Of a stretch of 64,000 bases of DNA, positions 1 to 8,287 are shown in pieces. Position 1 is the stretch's first letter; each line of letters opens with the position of its first letter. The position numbers and the translations under genes were made by a program. The notes under the pieces are model-generated. The model did no database searches. It had not been told where the DNA came from and saw only the letters and a list, made by a program, of their open reading frames with translations. This stretch comes from an uncultured Paracoccaceae bacterium (GTDB taxonomy: Bacteria; Pseudomonadota; Alphaproteobacteria; Rhodobacterales; Rhodobacteraceae), in assembly GCA_947492475.1 (NCBI GenBank), contig CANLNM010000010.1, positions 22,266-86,265 of the forward strand. Direction: 5' to 3'.

Positions 1-375
1 GGGTTGATCTGCGTGTTTCTGGCCTATGGCGGCATCTATTATTTCGGTTGGGGCGTGATCTTGGCATCCGCACTCTATGTGATCGACCATATGTTTTTCG
101 CGCTGGCTTTGGCGTTGAAAACCTATTTCCAGAAAATCGCCGATCCCGCCGATATTGCCCCCACAGCGGCCGTGGCGTTTACGATCAACCATATCGCTGC
201 GGTGTTTTTGCCGGTGCTGTTGGGCATGTTGTGGCTGATGTCGCCCGGTGCGGTGTTCATTTTAGCGGCATCTATGGCGGCTGTGTCGCTGATCCTGTCG
301 CTGATGATCCCACGTCACCCGGTCAAAGGGCAGGAAACGATTTTTTCACGTCCCGTGCTCAGCGCGGCGGAATAA
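1..375 (+). CDS. MFS transporter, C-terminal part (5' end outside window)
   Basis: The open frame enters from the left edge and ends at a TAA at 373-375, so only the last 124 residues are present. They contain about four hydrophobic stretches separated by short polar loops (for example FLPVLLGMLWLMSP and AVFILAASMAAVSLILSLMI) and end in a short polar tail. This looks like the last transmembrane helices of a major facilitator superfamily permease in the inner membrane. The substrate cannot be told from this fragment. The MFS call rests on general pattern, not on a diagnostic motif; another 12-helix carrier family is possible. Confidence 0.6.
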   Translation, partial: GLICVFLAYGGIYYFGWGVILASALYVIDHMFFALALALKTYFQKIADPADIAPTAAVAFTINHIAAVFLPVLLGMLWLMSPGAVFILAASMAAVSLILSLMIPRHPVKGQETIFSRPVLSAAE

Positions 376-548
376 TCGGCCAAGTGCTTGGGAAATAACC
401 CCCTTATCCTAGGGGATTGTGAATCGGGCGAAATAGTGCCGATTTTTCCCGTTTTGGCAAGGCAGGTTTTCCCTCACTTCCGCGTGCGCGCCACTTGCAA
501 TACTGCCGGTAACAGCGACATTTAAGGCGATCAAAGAGGGAGTGCGTC

Positions 549-1229
549 ATGTTTGGACTGACATTAAAAGACAAAATGATACCTGCCGAGGACGCCTTGG
601 CTGGACGGGATACGGGTGTCATGGCGACAACGGAACACTTTGTTTTCAAACGCCCCCTGACGGCGGATGTGCCGGACGGATTGCAGGTCGCCATGTTTGG
701 CATGGGCTGTTTCTGGGGCGTTGAACGGATGTTCTGGCAGTTGGATGGCGTGTATCTGACCATGGTCGGCTATGCGGGCGGTTATACCCCCAACGCCACC
801 TACGAAGAGGTGTGTTCAGGCAAAACCGGTCATAACGAAGTGGTGCGGGTTGTGTTTGACCCAGCCAAAATTTCGTATGACCAATTGCTGGTGACATTCT
901 GGGAAGGCCATGATCCGACCCAAGGCATGCGTCAGGGCAATGATCGCGGCACGCAATATCGGTCGGGGATTTATACCTTTGATGCGGATCAGGCCGCAGC
1001 GGCCCAAGCCACCAAAACCGCCTTTGCCACCCGTTTGGGCGATGCGGGCTATGGGGCGATCACCACCGAAATTTTAGCGGTTCCAAATTTCTATTTCGCT
1101 GAGGATTACCATCAGCAATATCTGGCCAAAAACCCTGCGGGCTATTGCGGGATTGGCGGTACGGGTGTCACATGCCCGATCGGTCTTGGACCTGTCGGGA
1201 CGGACCCAAACAAAACGAGCGATGAATGA
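549..1229 (+). CDS. msrA: Peptide methionine-S-sulfoxide reductase MsrA
   Basis: Reduces the S-epimer of methionine sulfoxide in proteins and free methionine, repairing oxidative damage in the cytoplasm with thioredoxin as electron donor. The family signature GCFWG is present with the catalytic cysteine at about residue 54, and two C-terminal cysteines (about 200 in GYCGI and 209 in TCPIG) match the recycling cysteines of the three-cysteine MsrA type. Length 226 residues is normal for this type with an N-terminal extension. The ATG at 549 follows a GAGGGAG ribosome binding site. Its stop overlaps the next start by four bases (ATGA), so the two are probably translationally coupled. Confidence 0.95.
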   Translation: MFGLTLKDKMIPAEDALAGRDTGVMATTEHFVFKRPLTADVPDGLQVAMFGMGCFWGVERMFWQLDGVYLTMVGYAGGYTPNATYEEVCSGKTGHNEVVRVVFDPAKISYDQLLVTFWEGHDPTQGMRQGNDRGTQYRSGIYTFDADQAAAAQATKTAFATRLGDAGYGAITTEILAVPNFYFAEDYHQQYLAKNPAGYCGIGGTGVTCPIGLGPVGTDPNKTSDE

Positions 1230-1774
1230 ACCACAGGATTCACATATTTGGACCTTCTGGGTCGGGATGTTCGACACTTGGGCGGGCTTTGGCCACCCAA
1301 ATTGCGACTCAGCATTTTGATGCGGATGATTTCTATTTTCAGCCCTCAGACCCGCCGTTTCAAACCCAGCGCCCGGTCGAGGATCGCTATCGCCTGATGC
1401 AGGACGTATTTGTGCCGCGCAGCGATTGGGTCCTGTCTGGATCGGTGGATTCGTGGGATGGGGTCGTGCGGGATCGGTTCACGCATGTGTTTCGTCTGGA
1501 ACTGGACAAAGACATTCGCCATGCGCGTTTGGTCAATCGTGATCAGCGCCGGCATGGTGATGCGGTTCAGCCCGGCGGCGCGATGTATCAAGAGTCACAA
1601 GATTTCCTGAAATGGGCCGATGGCTATGAGGCAGGCGATCGTCCGGGACGATCACTGGCCCGGCATAAAACCTGGGAACAGACCCTGAATTGCCCGGTTC
1701 ACGTTCTGAATTCCGAACAACCCTTGGCGATGATGGTGTCAGAAGTGCTGATGCATCTTGACCGCGACGGCTGA
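1226..1774 (+). CDS. P-loop NTPase, adenylate-kinase-like, with altered Walker A
   Basis: A 182-residue soluble protein beginning with a beta strand and a nucleotide-binding loop, [11 protein letters not shown] at about residues 9-19. The loop is Walker A-like, but a cysteine sits where the lysine of GxxxxGK[ST] is expected. A group of small kinase-like proteins with GASGSGTST-type loops is known, so the substitution alone does not make it inactive. An acidic DADDF segment and an RDQRRHGD basic segment could serve as substrate or lid regions. It starts inside the msrA stop (ATGA overlap) and lies 37 bp before prmA, so it belongs to a msrA / kinase / prmA transcription unit. Substrate unknown. 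Confidence 0.75.
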   Translation: MNHRIHIFGPSGSGCSTLGRALATQIATQHFDADDFYFQPSDPPFQTQRPVEDRYRLMQDVFVPRSDWVLSGSVDSWDGVVRDRFTHVFRLELDKDIRHARLVNRDQRRHGDAVQPGGAMYQESQDFLKWADGYEAGDRPGRSLARHKTWEQTLNCPVHVLNSEQPLAMMVSEVLMHLDRDG

Positions 1775-1811
1775 ACCCCATAGCGCGGGCATAACAAGTA
1801 AGGATCCCGCA

Positions 1812-2681
1812 ATGCCCACATTCACCGCCCTGACGACCCTGACCGGCAAAGCCAAAGCAGAAAAGCTGGGCGAAGCCATGGAAAACCTGATGCCCGAACC
1901 CACGGGCGTTGGCGTGTTTGAGATCGAAGATGGCAGTGATAATTGGGAAGTGGGCGGCTATTTCGAAGACACCCCCGACGCCGCCAGCCTTGCGCTGTTG
2001 GCGGCCAGTTTCGACGCTACACCTTATGTGGTGGCTGAATTGCCGGAAACGGACTGGATCACCCATGTGCAAAACGAATTGAAGCCCGTGCCCGCTGGCC
2101 GGTTTTTCGTTTATGGCAGCCACGACGCTGACAAAGTGCCCGCCGATAAAATCGGTCTTTTGGTTGATGCGGCTCTGGCCTTTGGCACGGGGCATCACGG
2201 CACGACGTTGGGCTGCCTAAAGGCATTGGACAGCTTGGTTGAACGTGGGTTTGTGGCCCAGAACGTGGCCGATATTGGCTGTGGGACGGCGGTGTTGGCG
2301 ATGGCGGCGGCGCATGTCTATCCCAACCCGGCGCTGGCCAGTGATATTGACCCGGTCGCAATCGAAGTCGCCGAAGACAACGTGCGCGCCAACAACATGA
2401 CCGGGCGGGTCAATTGCGTGGTGGCCGCTGGTTTTGACGCGCCAGCACTGGCGGACGCGGCTCCGTTTGACCTCATTTTTGCCAATATTCTGAAACCACC
2501 ACTGATCGCACTGGCCCCCGACATGGCCCGCGCCGCCGCCCCCGGCGCCTATGCGATTCTGTCTGGTTTGCTGAATGAACAAGCGGATGAGATCATCGCG
2601 GTTTATGCACAGAATGGATTTAATCTGGTTGAAAACAATCAGATTGGTGAATGGACCACGCTCATTTTGAATAAAATTTGA
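1812..2681 (+). CDS. prmA: Ribosomal protein L11 methyltransferase PrmA
   Basis: A SAM-dependent methyltransferase that modifies ribosomal protein L11. The N-terminal 110 or so residues form the L11-recognition part; the catalytic domain follows with GTGHHGTT, the SAM-binding motif VADIGCGTAVLAMAAA, and FANILKPPL in the place of the NPPF-type catalytic loop. I place the start at the ATG at 1812, preceded by AAGGA, although the frame is open back to a GTG-type codon at 1758 inside the upstream gene. At 289 residues it matches the family. The gene follows the P-loop gene by 37 bp and is probably cotranscribed with it. Confidence 0.93.
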   Translation: MPTFTALTTLTGKAKAEKLGEAMENLMPEPTGVGVFEIEDGSDNWEVGGYFEDTPDAASLALLAASFDATPYVVAELPETDWITHVQNELKPVPAGRFFVYGSHDADKVPADKIGLLVDAALAFGTGHHGTTLGCLKALDSLVERGFVAQNVADIGCGTAVLAMAAAHVYPNPALASDIDPVAIEVAEDNVRANNMTGRVNCVVAAGFDAPALADAAPFDLIFANILKPPLIALAPDMARAAAPGAYAILSGLLNEQADEIIAVYAQNGFNLVENNQIGEWTTLILNKI

Positions 2682-2787
2682 GCGAAATAAGGCCATTTCG
2701 GGGCAAAATTCGCGGAATCCTCGACTTTGCCACATTTTGATTCTACATTTGTTCTGTTCACGGTGGGGGCCATGAACGGAGTGTGCC

Positions 2788-3138
2788 ATGTCTTTCAGCA
2801 CAACAGATTTCGATCAGCGCCTGCGCCGGATCGCCAAAGACCATGATCGCCTGTCAACCGGGCGGTCGCGCCATAAGATCGGCAAAGACGGGTTGATTGT
2901 GTCCCGTCGAAAATGGCTTTCGATGCCCCGGTTTCCGCTGAAATCCTTACTTCTTCTTGCCGCTGGGTTTATTGTCTTTAAGGCCGTTGTTGTTCACCGT
3001 TTAGGGACCGCCGCCTACGAAGAACGGCTGGCCAATCTGAACACAGAAAACACTGTGGATCAGGTCGGCGGATTTCTGATGCAGCTGGACCCCGCAACCC
3101 TGTGGGTTGCCCAACAAATCGCGTCTTTTGCCGCCTAA
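2788..3138 (+). CDS. Small single-span membrane protein of unknown function
   Basis: A 116-residue protein I do not recognise. It has a basic N-terminal cytoplasmic part rich in Arg and Lys, one hydrophobic helix at about residues 49-65 (FPLKSLLLLAAGFIVFK), and a polar C-terminal part of about 45 residues that includes NTENTVDQVGGFLMQLD and a second mildly hydrophobic end. It most resembles short uncharacterised proteins common in rhodobacterial genomes; this is an impression, not a match. It has its own leader of about 100 bp after prmA and is followed by a hairpin terminator at 3219-3252, so it is probably transcribed alone. Confidence 0.7.
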   Translation: MSFSTTDFDQRLRRIAKDHDRLSTGRSRHKIGKDGLIVSRRKWLSMPRFPLKSLLLLAAGFIVFKAVVVHRLGTAAYEERLANLNTENTVDQVGGFLMQLDPATLWVAQQIASFAA

Positions 3139-3218
3139 AGCCTGACCGGCGATCCGAGTTCCCGGATCATTGCGTATATCTGGGGCGCCTTGCGCTGCCC
3201 CGACGACAAAACCGACAT

Positions 3219-3252
3219 AACCCCTGCGCATCCATTTGCGGCAGGGGTTTGT
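3219..3252 (+). terminator. Terminator after the small membrane protein gene
   Basis: Nine-base arms AACCCCTGC (3219-3227) and GCAGGGGTT (3241-3249) can pair, and the right arm runs into TTTGTTCGTTTT. The loop is 13 bases and includes a further short CGCA/TGCG pairing. It stands 80 bp after the stop of the preceding gene. Confidence 0.6.
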
Positions 3253-3269
3253 TCGTTTTGGTCCAAGAA

Positions 3270-3659
3270 TCCCCATGACAAATTTGTAAACCCCAGACAG
3301 GGATAGGCGCGAGATTCTTCGGGTTTCGCTCTTGGAACTCTTTGATCTATCGCCGTCTCAATTATAAATATTACAAATTTCAACTTAAGGTTGTTTGCTT
3401 TGGTTTTCGCAAGCTGATTCTTGATATATTTAATATTGTCAGTGTGATGACCTGTGGTTTGATTTTTCCGGCGCATAGTTTTGAACGTAAATTCCCCATT
3501 TCATCCGTTCAAAAACCAGCGTTCCGCCCTCTTGAAAATTAAATTTTGACAACTAAAAACAAATCAACTTAATATGTAAAAAGTTGTAAACGGCCTACCT
3601 GTTGGAAGGCCTGCAAGATTGGCCCAGTGGCCAAATGAATGATCAGGGAGGATCAAGTC
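3270..3659 (+). promoter_or_regulatory. AT-rich upstream region of the TRAP operon
   Basis: About 390 bp without a convincing gene. The segment 3340-3580 is clearly richer in A and T than anything near it, with runs such as TATAAATATTACAAATTT and CAACTTAATATGTAAAAAG. A 66-codon open frame here has no usual ribosome binding site and an unlikely composition. The dctP ribosome binding site GGGAGGATC lies at its right end. It most likely holds the promoter and regulator sites of dctP; I could not define a -35/-10 pair with confidence. Confidence 0.4.
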
Positions 3660-4652
3660 ATGAAACACGAAACGTTCAAGAAATCCATTTTGGGTGCGGT
3701 TACGGCCGGGACCATGGCGCTGGCGGGGGTATCTGCCCAAGCCAACGAATTGCGCGGCTGGAATATCCACGTTGAGGATTACCCGGTTTCCATCGCCATG
3801 GAATTTTTCATGTCCGAAGTGGCCGAGCGCACAAATGGCGAAATCACCGGTCAGATTTATCACAACGGCGTTCTGGGCAGCCAGCCTGACGCGATTGAAC
3901 AGATCCGTTTGGGTGTGATCGACTTTGGTGAATTCAGCCTTGGGCCGATGGGGCAGTCGATCCCGGAAACCAACGTTGTTTCGCTGCCCTTCATCTTTAA
4001 ATCCATCCCTCAGATGTATGAATTGATGGATGGTGAAGTCGGCGAAGCCATCGGCGCGGGCATGATCGAAAAAGGCATCGTTCCACTGGGCTGGTATGAC
4101 GCCGGTGCGCGGTCCTTTTACAATTCGGTGCGTGCGATCAACACACCTGCCGACGTCGAAGGCCTGAAAGTGCGCGTCATGAGCAACGATCTGTTTGTTG
4201 GCATGGTCGAAGCGATGGATGGAAACGCAACACCCATGGCATTTGGCGAAGTGTACCAATCGATCAAAACCGGTGTTGTGGACGGTGCGGAAAACAACCC
4301 ACCCTCTTATGAATCGACCAACCACTTTGAGGTGGCGCAGTTCTATTCATTGACCGAACACCTGATCATTCCTGAATGTCTGTGCATGAGCCTGAAAACG
4401 TGGGAAACTTTGACACCCGAGCAGCAGGACATTCTGAAAGAGGCCGGTCAAGCCAGTGCCGAAATGCAGCGCGAGCTGTGGCAGGAACGCGAAGCGGCCA
4501 GCATGGAAATCGTGCAAGCCGGTGGCACAACCGTCAACACCGTCGCCGACAAAGCCCCGTTCCAGGATGCGATGGGCCCGGTTTACGACGCATTCCTGGC
4601 GGCAAACCCAGATCTGGTTGAGCTGGTCAACATGATCCGCAACGCCGACTAA
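3660..4652 (+). CDS. dctP: TRAP transporter substrate-binding protein (DctP family)
   Basis: Periplasmic binding protein that captures an organic acid and hands it to the DctQM permease. A Sec signal peptide of about 28 residues ends at SAQA-NE. The mature part has DctP hallmarks: GARSFYN, GLKVRVM with the arginine that usually holds the substrate carboxylate, and MAFGEVYQSIKTGVVDGAENN. Length 330 is typical. The ATG at 3660 follows GGGAGGATCAAGTC; an upstream in-frame ATG at 3639 would spoil the signal peptide and is rejected. A hairpin between this gene and dctQ would favour binding protein over permease, as is common. The substrate is not identifiable; the GARSFYN form is seen in uronate/gluconate-type binders, a weak hint only. 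Confidence 0.93.
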   Translation: MKHETFKKSILGAVTAGTMALAGVSAQANELRGWNIHVEDYPVSIAMEFFMSEVAERTNGEITGQIYHNGVLGSQPDAIEQIRLGVIDFGEFSLGPMGQSIPETNVVSLPFIFKSIPQMYELMDGEVGEAIGAGMIEKGIVPLGWYDAGARSFYNSVRAINTPADVEGLKVRVMSNDLFVGMVEAMDGNATPMAFGEVYQSIKTGVVDGAENNPPSYESTNHFEVAQFYSLTEHLIIPECLCMSLKTWETLTPEQQDILKEAGQASAEMQRELWQEREAASMEIVQAGGTTVNTVADKAPFQDAMGPVYDAFLAANPDLVELVNMIRNAD

Positions 4653-4671
4653 ATCCACCACAACGAAAAAC

Positions 4672-4700
4672 AAGGCCCGTTCATTTTATGGGCGGGCCTT
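4672..4700 (+). terminator. Stem-loop between dctP and dctQ
   Basis: AAGGCCCG (4672-4679) pairs with CGGGCCTT (4693-4700) around a 13-base loop. There is only a weak U tract after it (CATTATTTC), so partial termination or 3'-end protection of the dctP message is more likely than full termination. This fits the usual excess of binding protein over permease in TRAP systems. Confidence 0.6.
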
Positions 4701-4760
4701 CATTATTTCGGTGTCCCATTGCTGCGGCGATCAGACACCAACGAAAAGGGGACCCTGATC

Positions 4761-5288
4761 GTGGGGCATTCATCCAAATTTCAGAGGCTCGAAGCTTCGC
4801 TAGACATCATTCGGGCGGCCTGCATTTTATGTGCATCCATCGCCCTGGTCACTTTGATCATCACCTTTGGCTGGCTGGTGTTTGGACGCTATGTGCTGAA
4901 CGTTACGCCCACCTGGGTCGAACAATTGGCGCTTTTGTTGATCTGTTACATCGCCTTTGTGGGTGCCGCCGCCGGGATCAAGGAAAACACCCATCTGGGG
5001 GTCAGCCTGTTTCGTGATCTGATGCCAAATGGCGTGCAAAAAGTCCTGATGATCCTCATCGATTTTGTCCTGTCGGCCTTTGGGGCGGTGATGTTTTTGG
5101 CCGGTGTGACGTTGATGATTTTTGGCTGGGACACGTTGTTGCCGATGCTGGATATCCCAGAAAGTTTTCGCACCTTGGCCATTACATCCTGTGGTTTGTT
5201 GATCTTTTTGTTTGCAGGCGCGCGCGCCGTTTTGCGCATTCTCACCTTTGCCGATTGGCAGCTCATTCCTCAAGAACTGGACGCTTAA
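4761..5288 (+). CDS. dctQ: TRAP transporter small permease subunit (DctQ)
   Basis: Small four-helix inner membrane subunit of the tripartite ATP-independent periplasmic transporter. Four hydrophobic helices are visible (about residues 18-40, 53-72, 88-115 and 132-155), with the conserved segment between helices 1 and 2 reading FGRYVLNVTPTWVEQLALLL. I choose the GTG at 4761 because it follows AAGGGGACC by about eight bases; the frame is open to 4719, which would put the start next to the dctP hairpin. The stop is two bases before the dctM start, so the permease subunits are coupled. Confidence 0.88.
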   Translation: MGHSSKFQRLEASLDIIRAACILCASIALVTLIITFGWLVFGRYVLNVTPTWVEQLALLLICYIAFVGAAAGIKENTHLGVSLFRDLMPNGVQKVLMILIDFVLSAFGAVMFLAGVTLMIFGWDTLLPMLDIPESFRTLAITSCGLLIFLFAGARAVLRILTFADWQLIPQELDA

Positions 5289-5290
5289 CC

Positions 5291-6571
5291 ATGGGCCTCA
5301 TGATACTTCTCCTTGTTTTCGGCCTGTTGGTTGTCGTCGGAATGCCGGTCGCGTTTGCGATGGGGATTGCCGCCGCATCCGCGTTTTGGTTCGAAGGTTT
5401 CCCGATGTTGATCACGTTCCAGCGGGCCACGGCTGGGGTTTCGGTTTTCTCATTGCTGGCCATCCCGTTTTTTGTGTTTGCGGGCGAAATCATGCTGCAT
5501 GGCGGGATCGCGCAGCGGCTGGTGAAATTGGCCGCGGCGCTGGTGGGGCACCTAAAAGGTGGCTTGGCCATGGTCAACATTTTCTCATCCATGCTGTTTG
5601 GTGGCATTTCAGGATCAGCCGTGGCCGACATTTCGGCGCTGGGATCGCTGTTGGTGCCGGTGATGAAAGAACGCGGTTACCGGCCCGATTTTGCGGTCAA
5701 CGTCACCGTGACATCATCCATCGCCGGGATCGTCATTCCCCCCAGCCACAACATGATCATTTTCGCCGTGGCCGCCGGTGGTGGTCTGTCGATTTCCAAG
5801 CTGTTCTTGGCCGGTGTGGTGCCGGGCATTCTGATGTGCCTCAGCATCGCCGTCGCCGCCTATGTCCTGTCGGTGAAACATAAATATCCCGCCGAACCTT
5901 TTCCCGGTTGGACCGAAGTGGGCCGCAGTGCCATGGACGCGATCCCCGGATTTATCACCGCGGTGATCATCGTTGGCGGAACGTTGTCCGGTGTGTTCAC
6001 CGTCACTGAATCCGGTGCATTTGGCGCGCTTTATGCGCTGCTGCTGACCAAATTCTACTACAAATCCCTGTCGTGGAATGCGTTTGTTCTGGCCGTCACG
6101 GGGGCTGTGCGGACAACGGCGATGGTGATGATCCTGATCGCCTTTGCGTCGTCGTTTGCCTATTTGCTGGCCCTCTACCAAGTGCCCGCCAAGCTGAGCG
6201 ATCTGTTGGTGTCGATTTCCGACAATCCGATCATGATCCTGCTGATGATCAACGTGATCCTGCTGGTGTTGGGCATGATCATGGACATGGCCGCGTTGAT
6301 CCTGATCTGCACGCCGATTTTCCTGCCCATTGCCAAAGGTTTGGGCATGGACCCAACCCAATTTGGCATCATGATGTTGGTCAATCTGGGTCTGGGCCTG
6401 TGCACACCGCCCGTCGGAACCTGCCTGTTTGTTGGCTGCGCCGTTGGTAAAATCAAAATCGAACAGGCGCTAAAATCCATCTGGCCCTTCTATCTGGCCA
6501 TTCTGGTGACGCTGATTTTGGTCACTTATGTGCCGGCCATTTCCCTCTGGTTGCCCTCACTGCTGGGCTGA
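5291..6571 (+). CDS. dctM: TRAP transporter large permease subunit (DctM)
   Basis: The transport channel of the TRAP system, 426 residues and about 12 hydrophobic helices, as expected for DctM. Family features visible are GIPVAFAMG-like GMPVAFAMG near the start, FVFAGEIMLHGGIAQRLV, GGISGSAVADISALGS, and GMIMDMAALILICTPIFLPIAKGLGMDP towards the end, followed by GLGLCTPPVGTCLFV. It starts two bases after dctQ and forms the dctPQM operon with the two genes before it. A redoxin gene follows 30 bp later and may be carried on the same transcript. Confidence 0.93.
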   Translation: MGLMILLLVFGLLVVVGMPVAFAMGIAAASAFWFEGFPMLITFQRATAGVSVFSLLAIPFFVFAGEIMLHGGIAQRLVKLAAALVGHLKGGLAMVNIFSSMLFGGISGSAVADISALGSLLVPVMKERGYRPDFAVNVTVTSSIAGIVIPPSHNMIIFAVAAGGGLSISKLFLAGVVPGILMCLSIAVAAYVLSVKHKYPAEPFPGWTEVGRSAMDAIPGFITAVIIVGGTLSGVFTVTESGAFGALYALLLTKFYYKSLSWNAFVLAVTGAVRTTAMVMILIAFASSFAYLLALYQVPAKLSDLLVSISDNPIMILLMINVILLVLGMIMDMAALILICTPIFLPIAKGLGMDPTQFGIMMLVNLGLGLCTPPVGTCLFVGCAVGKIKIEQALKSIWPFYLAILVTLILVTYVPAISLWLPSLLG

Positions 6572-6601
6572 TCCCCACCTCACTGAAAGGAAGGCATATC
6601 A

Positions 6602-7120
6602 ATGCCCACACCAAAACCCATCCCCGGCAGTATTCTGGCCCCTATGTCATTCCCCAAAGTGGGGGGCGGCACGGTCACTGTCGGCGGCAACAGACCAAAC
6701 TGGACCTTGTTTGTGGTCTATCGCGGCAAACATTGCCCCAGATGCAAAAATTACCTCAACATCCTGAACGGAATGTTGGGGGATTGGACCGCCGCCGGGT
6801 TCGACGTGGCTGTTGTGTCTGCGGACCCGTTGGAAAAGGCGCAGGCTGACAAGGGTGCATTCGGCTGGGACTTTGATCTGGGCTATGACCTGAGCGAAAC
6901 CCAGATGGAAACGCTGGGCCTATATGTCACGGACCCATTGTCAGATGCGGAAACCAACCGTCGCTTTGCCGAACCGGGGACCTATGTGATCCGCCCGGAT
7001 GGCAGCCTGTTGTTGATTGCGCTGTCCAACGGGCCCTCTGCGCGGCCAGAATTGTCGGAATTGCTGGATGGGATGATTTTCACCAAAGAAAACAACCGCC
7101 CCCCACGGGGCACAGTGTAA
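6602..7120 (+). CDS. Redoxin / AhpC-TSA family protein
   Basis: A 172-residue soluble protein with a thioredoxin-like fold: a strand WTLFVVYRGKHCPRCKNYL carrying a CxxC pair at about residues 44-47, a following strand FDVAVVSADPLEKAQAD, and a late GTYVIRPDGSLLL strand typical of the peroxiredoxin/thioredoxin cis-proline region. This places it in the AhpC/TSA-redoxin group, probably a thiol peroxidase or disulfide reductase of the cytoplasm; no signal peptide is seen. The AAAGGAAGG ribosome binding site just before the ATG is strong. It lies 30 bp downstream of dctM; whether it serves the transporter is unknown. Confidence 0.8.
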   Translation: MPTPKPIPGSILAPMSFPKVGGGTVTVGGNRPNWTLFVVYRGKHCPRCKNYLNILNGMLGDWTAAGFDVAVVSADPLEKAQADKGAFGWDFDLGYDLSETQMETLGLYVTDPLSDAETNRRFAEPGTYVIRPDGSLLLIALSNGPSARPELSELLDGMIFTKENNRPPRGTV

Positions 7121-7175
7121 CGGATTGTTCTAACGGGTTTGCTGATCCTCCTCGGCATGCCCGTTGAACAAACAA

Positions 7176-7207
7176 AAAGGCCGCGCCCAGTGATGGGTGC
7201 GGCCTTT
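7176..7207 (-). terminator. Strong terminator between redoxin and DUF1127 genes
   Basis: Thirteen-base arms 7176-7188 and 7195-7207 (AAAGGCCGCGCCC and GGGTGCGGCCTTT, one G-T pair) around a six-base loop. On the minus strand the stem is followed by TTTTTGTTTG, so it mainly ends the DUF1127 transcript, but it can also stop readthrough from the redoxin side. Confidence 0.8.
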
Positions 7208-7235
7208 GCATTAGACAGGGAGGTCCAATTGAAAA

Positions 7236-7439
7236 TTAGTAGTAATCGCTGCTGGCGATACGGTCGATGTCACCGCGAACCAGACCGATGTCTTCAAGTT
7301 CACGTGCAGACAATTTGGACAGAGCGTTGCGTGTGATGCGTGCGTCGTTCCAAGCGGCAAATGCGCCAACGATTTGGGCGAAGAAGCCTGCGGAGCGCGG
7401 CGCGATAGCTGCGGGACGGGTAGTTTCAAAAACGGCCAT
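7236..7439 (-). CDS. DUF1127 (YjiS-like) small protein
   Basis: A 67-residue basic protein with the DUF1127 core near its C-terminus: AWNDARITRNALSKLSARELEDIGLVRGDID. Family knowledge: short DUF1127 proteins are abundant in alphaproteobacteria, and some act as RNA-binding regulators in stress responses (shown in Rhodobacter). The start at 7439 is chosen because AAGGAAC stands just upstream on the coding strand; the frame stays open further but lacks a site. Its leader contains a hairpin with a U-rich loop (7472-7494), and a strong terminator follows. It is transcribed alone, divergent from ruvC with 340 bp between. Confidence 0.88.
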   Translation of the reverse strand: MAVFETTRPAAIAPRSAGFFAQIVGAFAAWNDARITRNALSKLSARELEDIGLVRGDIDRIASSDYY

Positions 7440-7780
7440 GGCCTTGTTCCTTTTATTTTCTGCGGTTTTCGTAACGCCCGAAAAAAAGGCGTTATGCTGT
7501 ATTCGATGATCATCATTTAGGCGTCCTGGCAATGATGCACCAGCAGAATAATCGCATGGGTGATATGCGCTAATTGCATGTGCATTTTGCGACCGGAAAT
7601 GGGTGAAAGCGACTGTTATTAATGGGAATTAACCGCAATTCCCGACTTGGCGACGTCGCTTTTGCTGCATTGCAGAAAAAGTGTGATATTTCTGCGCCTG
7701 TTCGCGGGGGCTAGGAATATGTTCGCGTTTTGTGCTAATTGTGAGCGAACAATGAAAAAACGACCAAACAGGGGCAAATC
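7440..7780. promoter_or_regulatory. Divergent promoter region of the DUF1127 gene and ruvC
   Basis: 341 bp with no gene. Left part is the leader of the DUF1127 gene with a perfect seven-base stem, TAACGCC (7472-7478) and GGCGTTA (7488-7494), whose loop is U-rich on the transcribed (minus) strand. The rest is moderately AT-rich and should hold the promoters for both directions; I cannot assign -35/-10 boxes securely. Confidence 0.45.
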
Positions 7781-8287
7781 ATGCGTGTAATGGGAATCGA
7801 TCCCGGGTTGCGGAACATGGGATGGGGAATCATCGATGTGGCCGGATCCAAGCTGACCCATGTGGCCAATGGGATTTGCCATTCAAAAACCGGCGATCTG
7901 GCGTCGCGGCTGTTATCCCTGCACACCCAACTGACCGACGTGCTGACCACCTATCAGCCCACCACGGCCGCCGTGGAACAGACTTTCGTTAACAAAGACG
8001 CGGTCGCGACCCTGAAACTGGGGCAGGCGCGGGGCATGGCCCTGTTGGTGCCTGCGCAGGCCGGGATCAGCATCGGCGAATATGCCCCTAACGCGGTCAA
8101 AAAAACTGTGGTGGGCGTGGGCCATGCGGATAAGAAACAAGTGGACCATATGGTGCGGCTGCAATTGCCCGGTGTTGAGATTGCCGGGGCGGATGCCGCG
8201 GATGCGCTGGCCATTGCGATCTGTCATGCCCATAACATGCAATCAGCGGGCCAGATGGAACGCGCAATCCGAAAGGCAACCGCATGA
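7781..8287 (+). CDS. ruvC: Holliday junction endodeoxyribonuclease RuvC
   Basis: Resolvase that cuts Holliday junctions during recombinational repair, working with RuvAB. Catalytic acidic residues are visible: the Asp of [13 protein letters not shown] at about 7, the Glu of [11 protein letters not shown] at about 67, and the pair in [17 protein letters not shown] at about 140. At 168 residues it is the usual size. Its last codons overlap the ruvA start by four bases (ATGA), so ruvC-ruvA are coupled. The ATG at 7781 follows a GGGGC segment. Confidence 0.97.
   Translation: MRVMGIDPGLRNMGWGIIDVAGSKLTHVANGICHSKTGDLASRLLSLHTQLTDVLTTYQPTTAAVEQTFVNKDAVATLKLGQARGMALLVPAQAGISIGEYAPNAVKKTVVGVGHADKKQVDHMVRLQLPGVEIAGADAADALAIAICHAHNMQSAGQMERAIRKATA

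Noticed and set aside
3342..3542. 66-codon frame upstream of dctP
   Set aside because: No ribosome binding site, AT-rich composition and no recognisable features; treated as non-coding.
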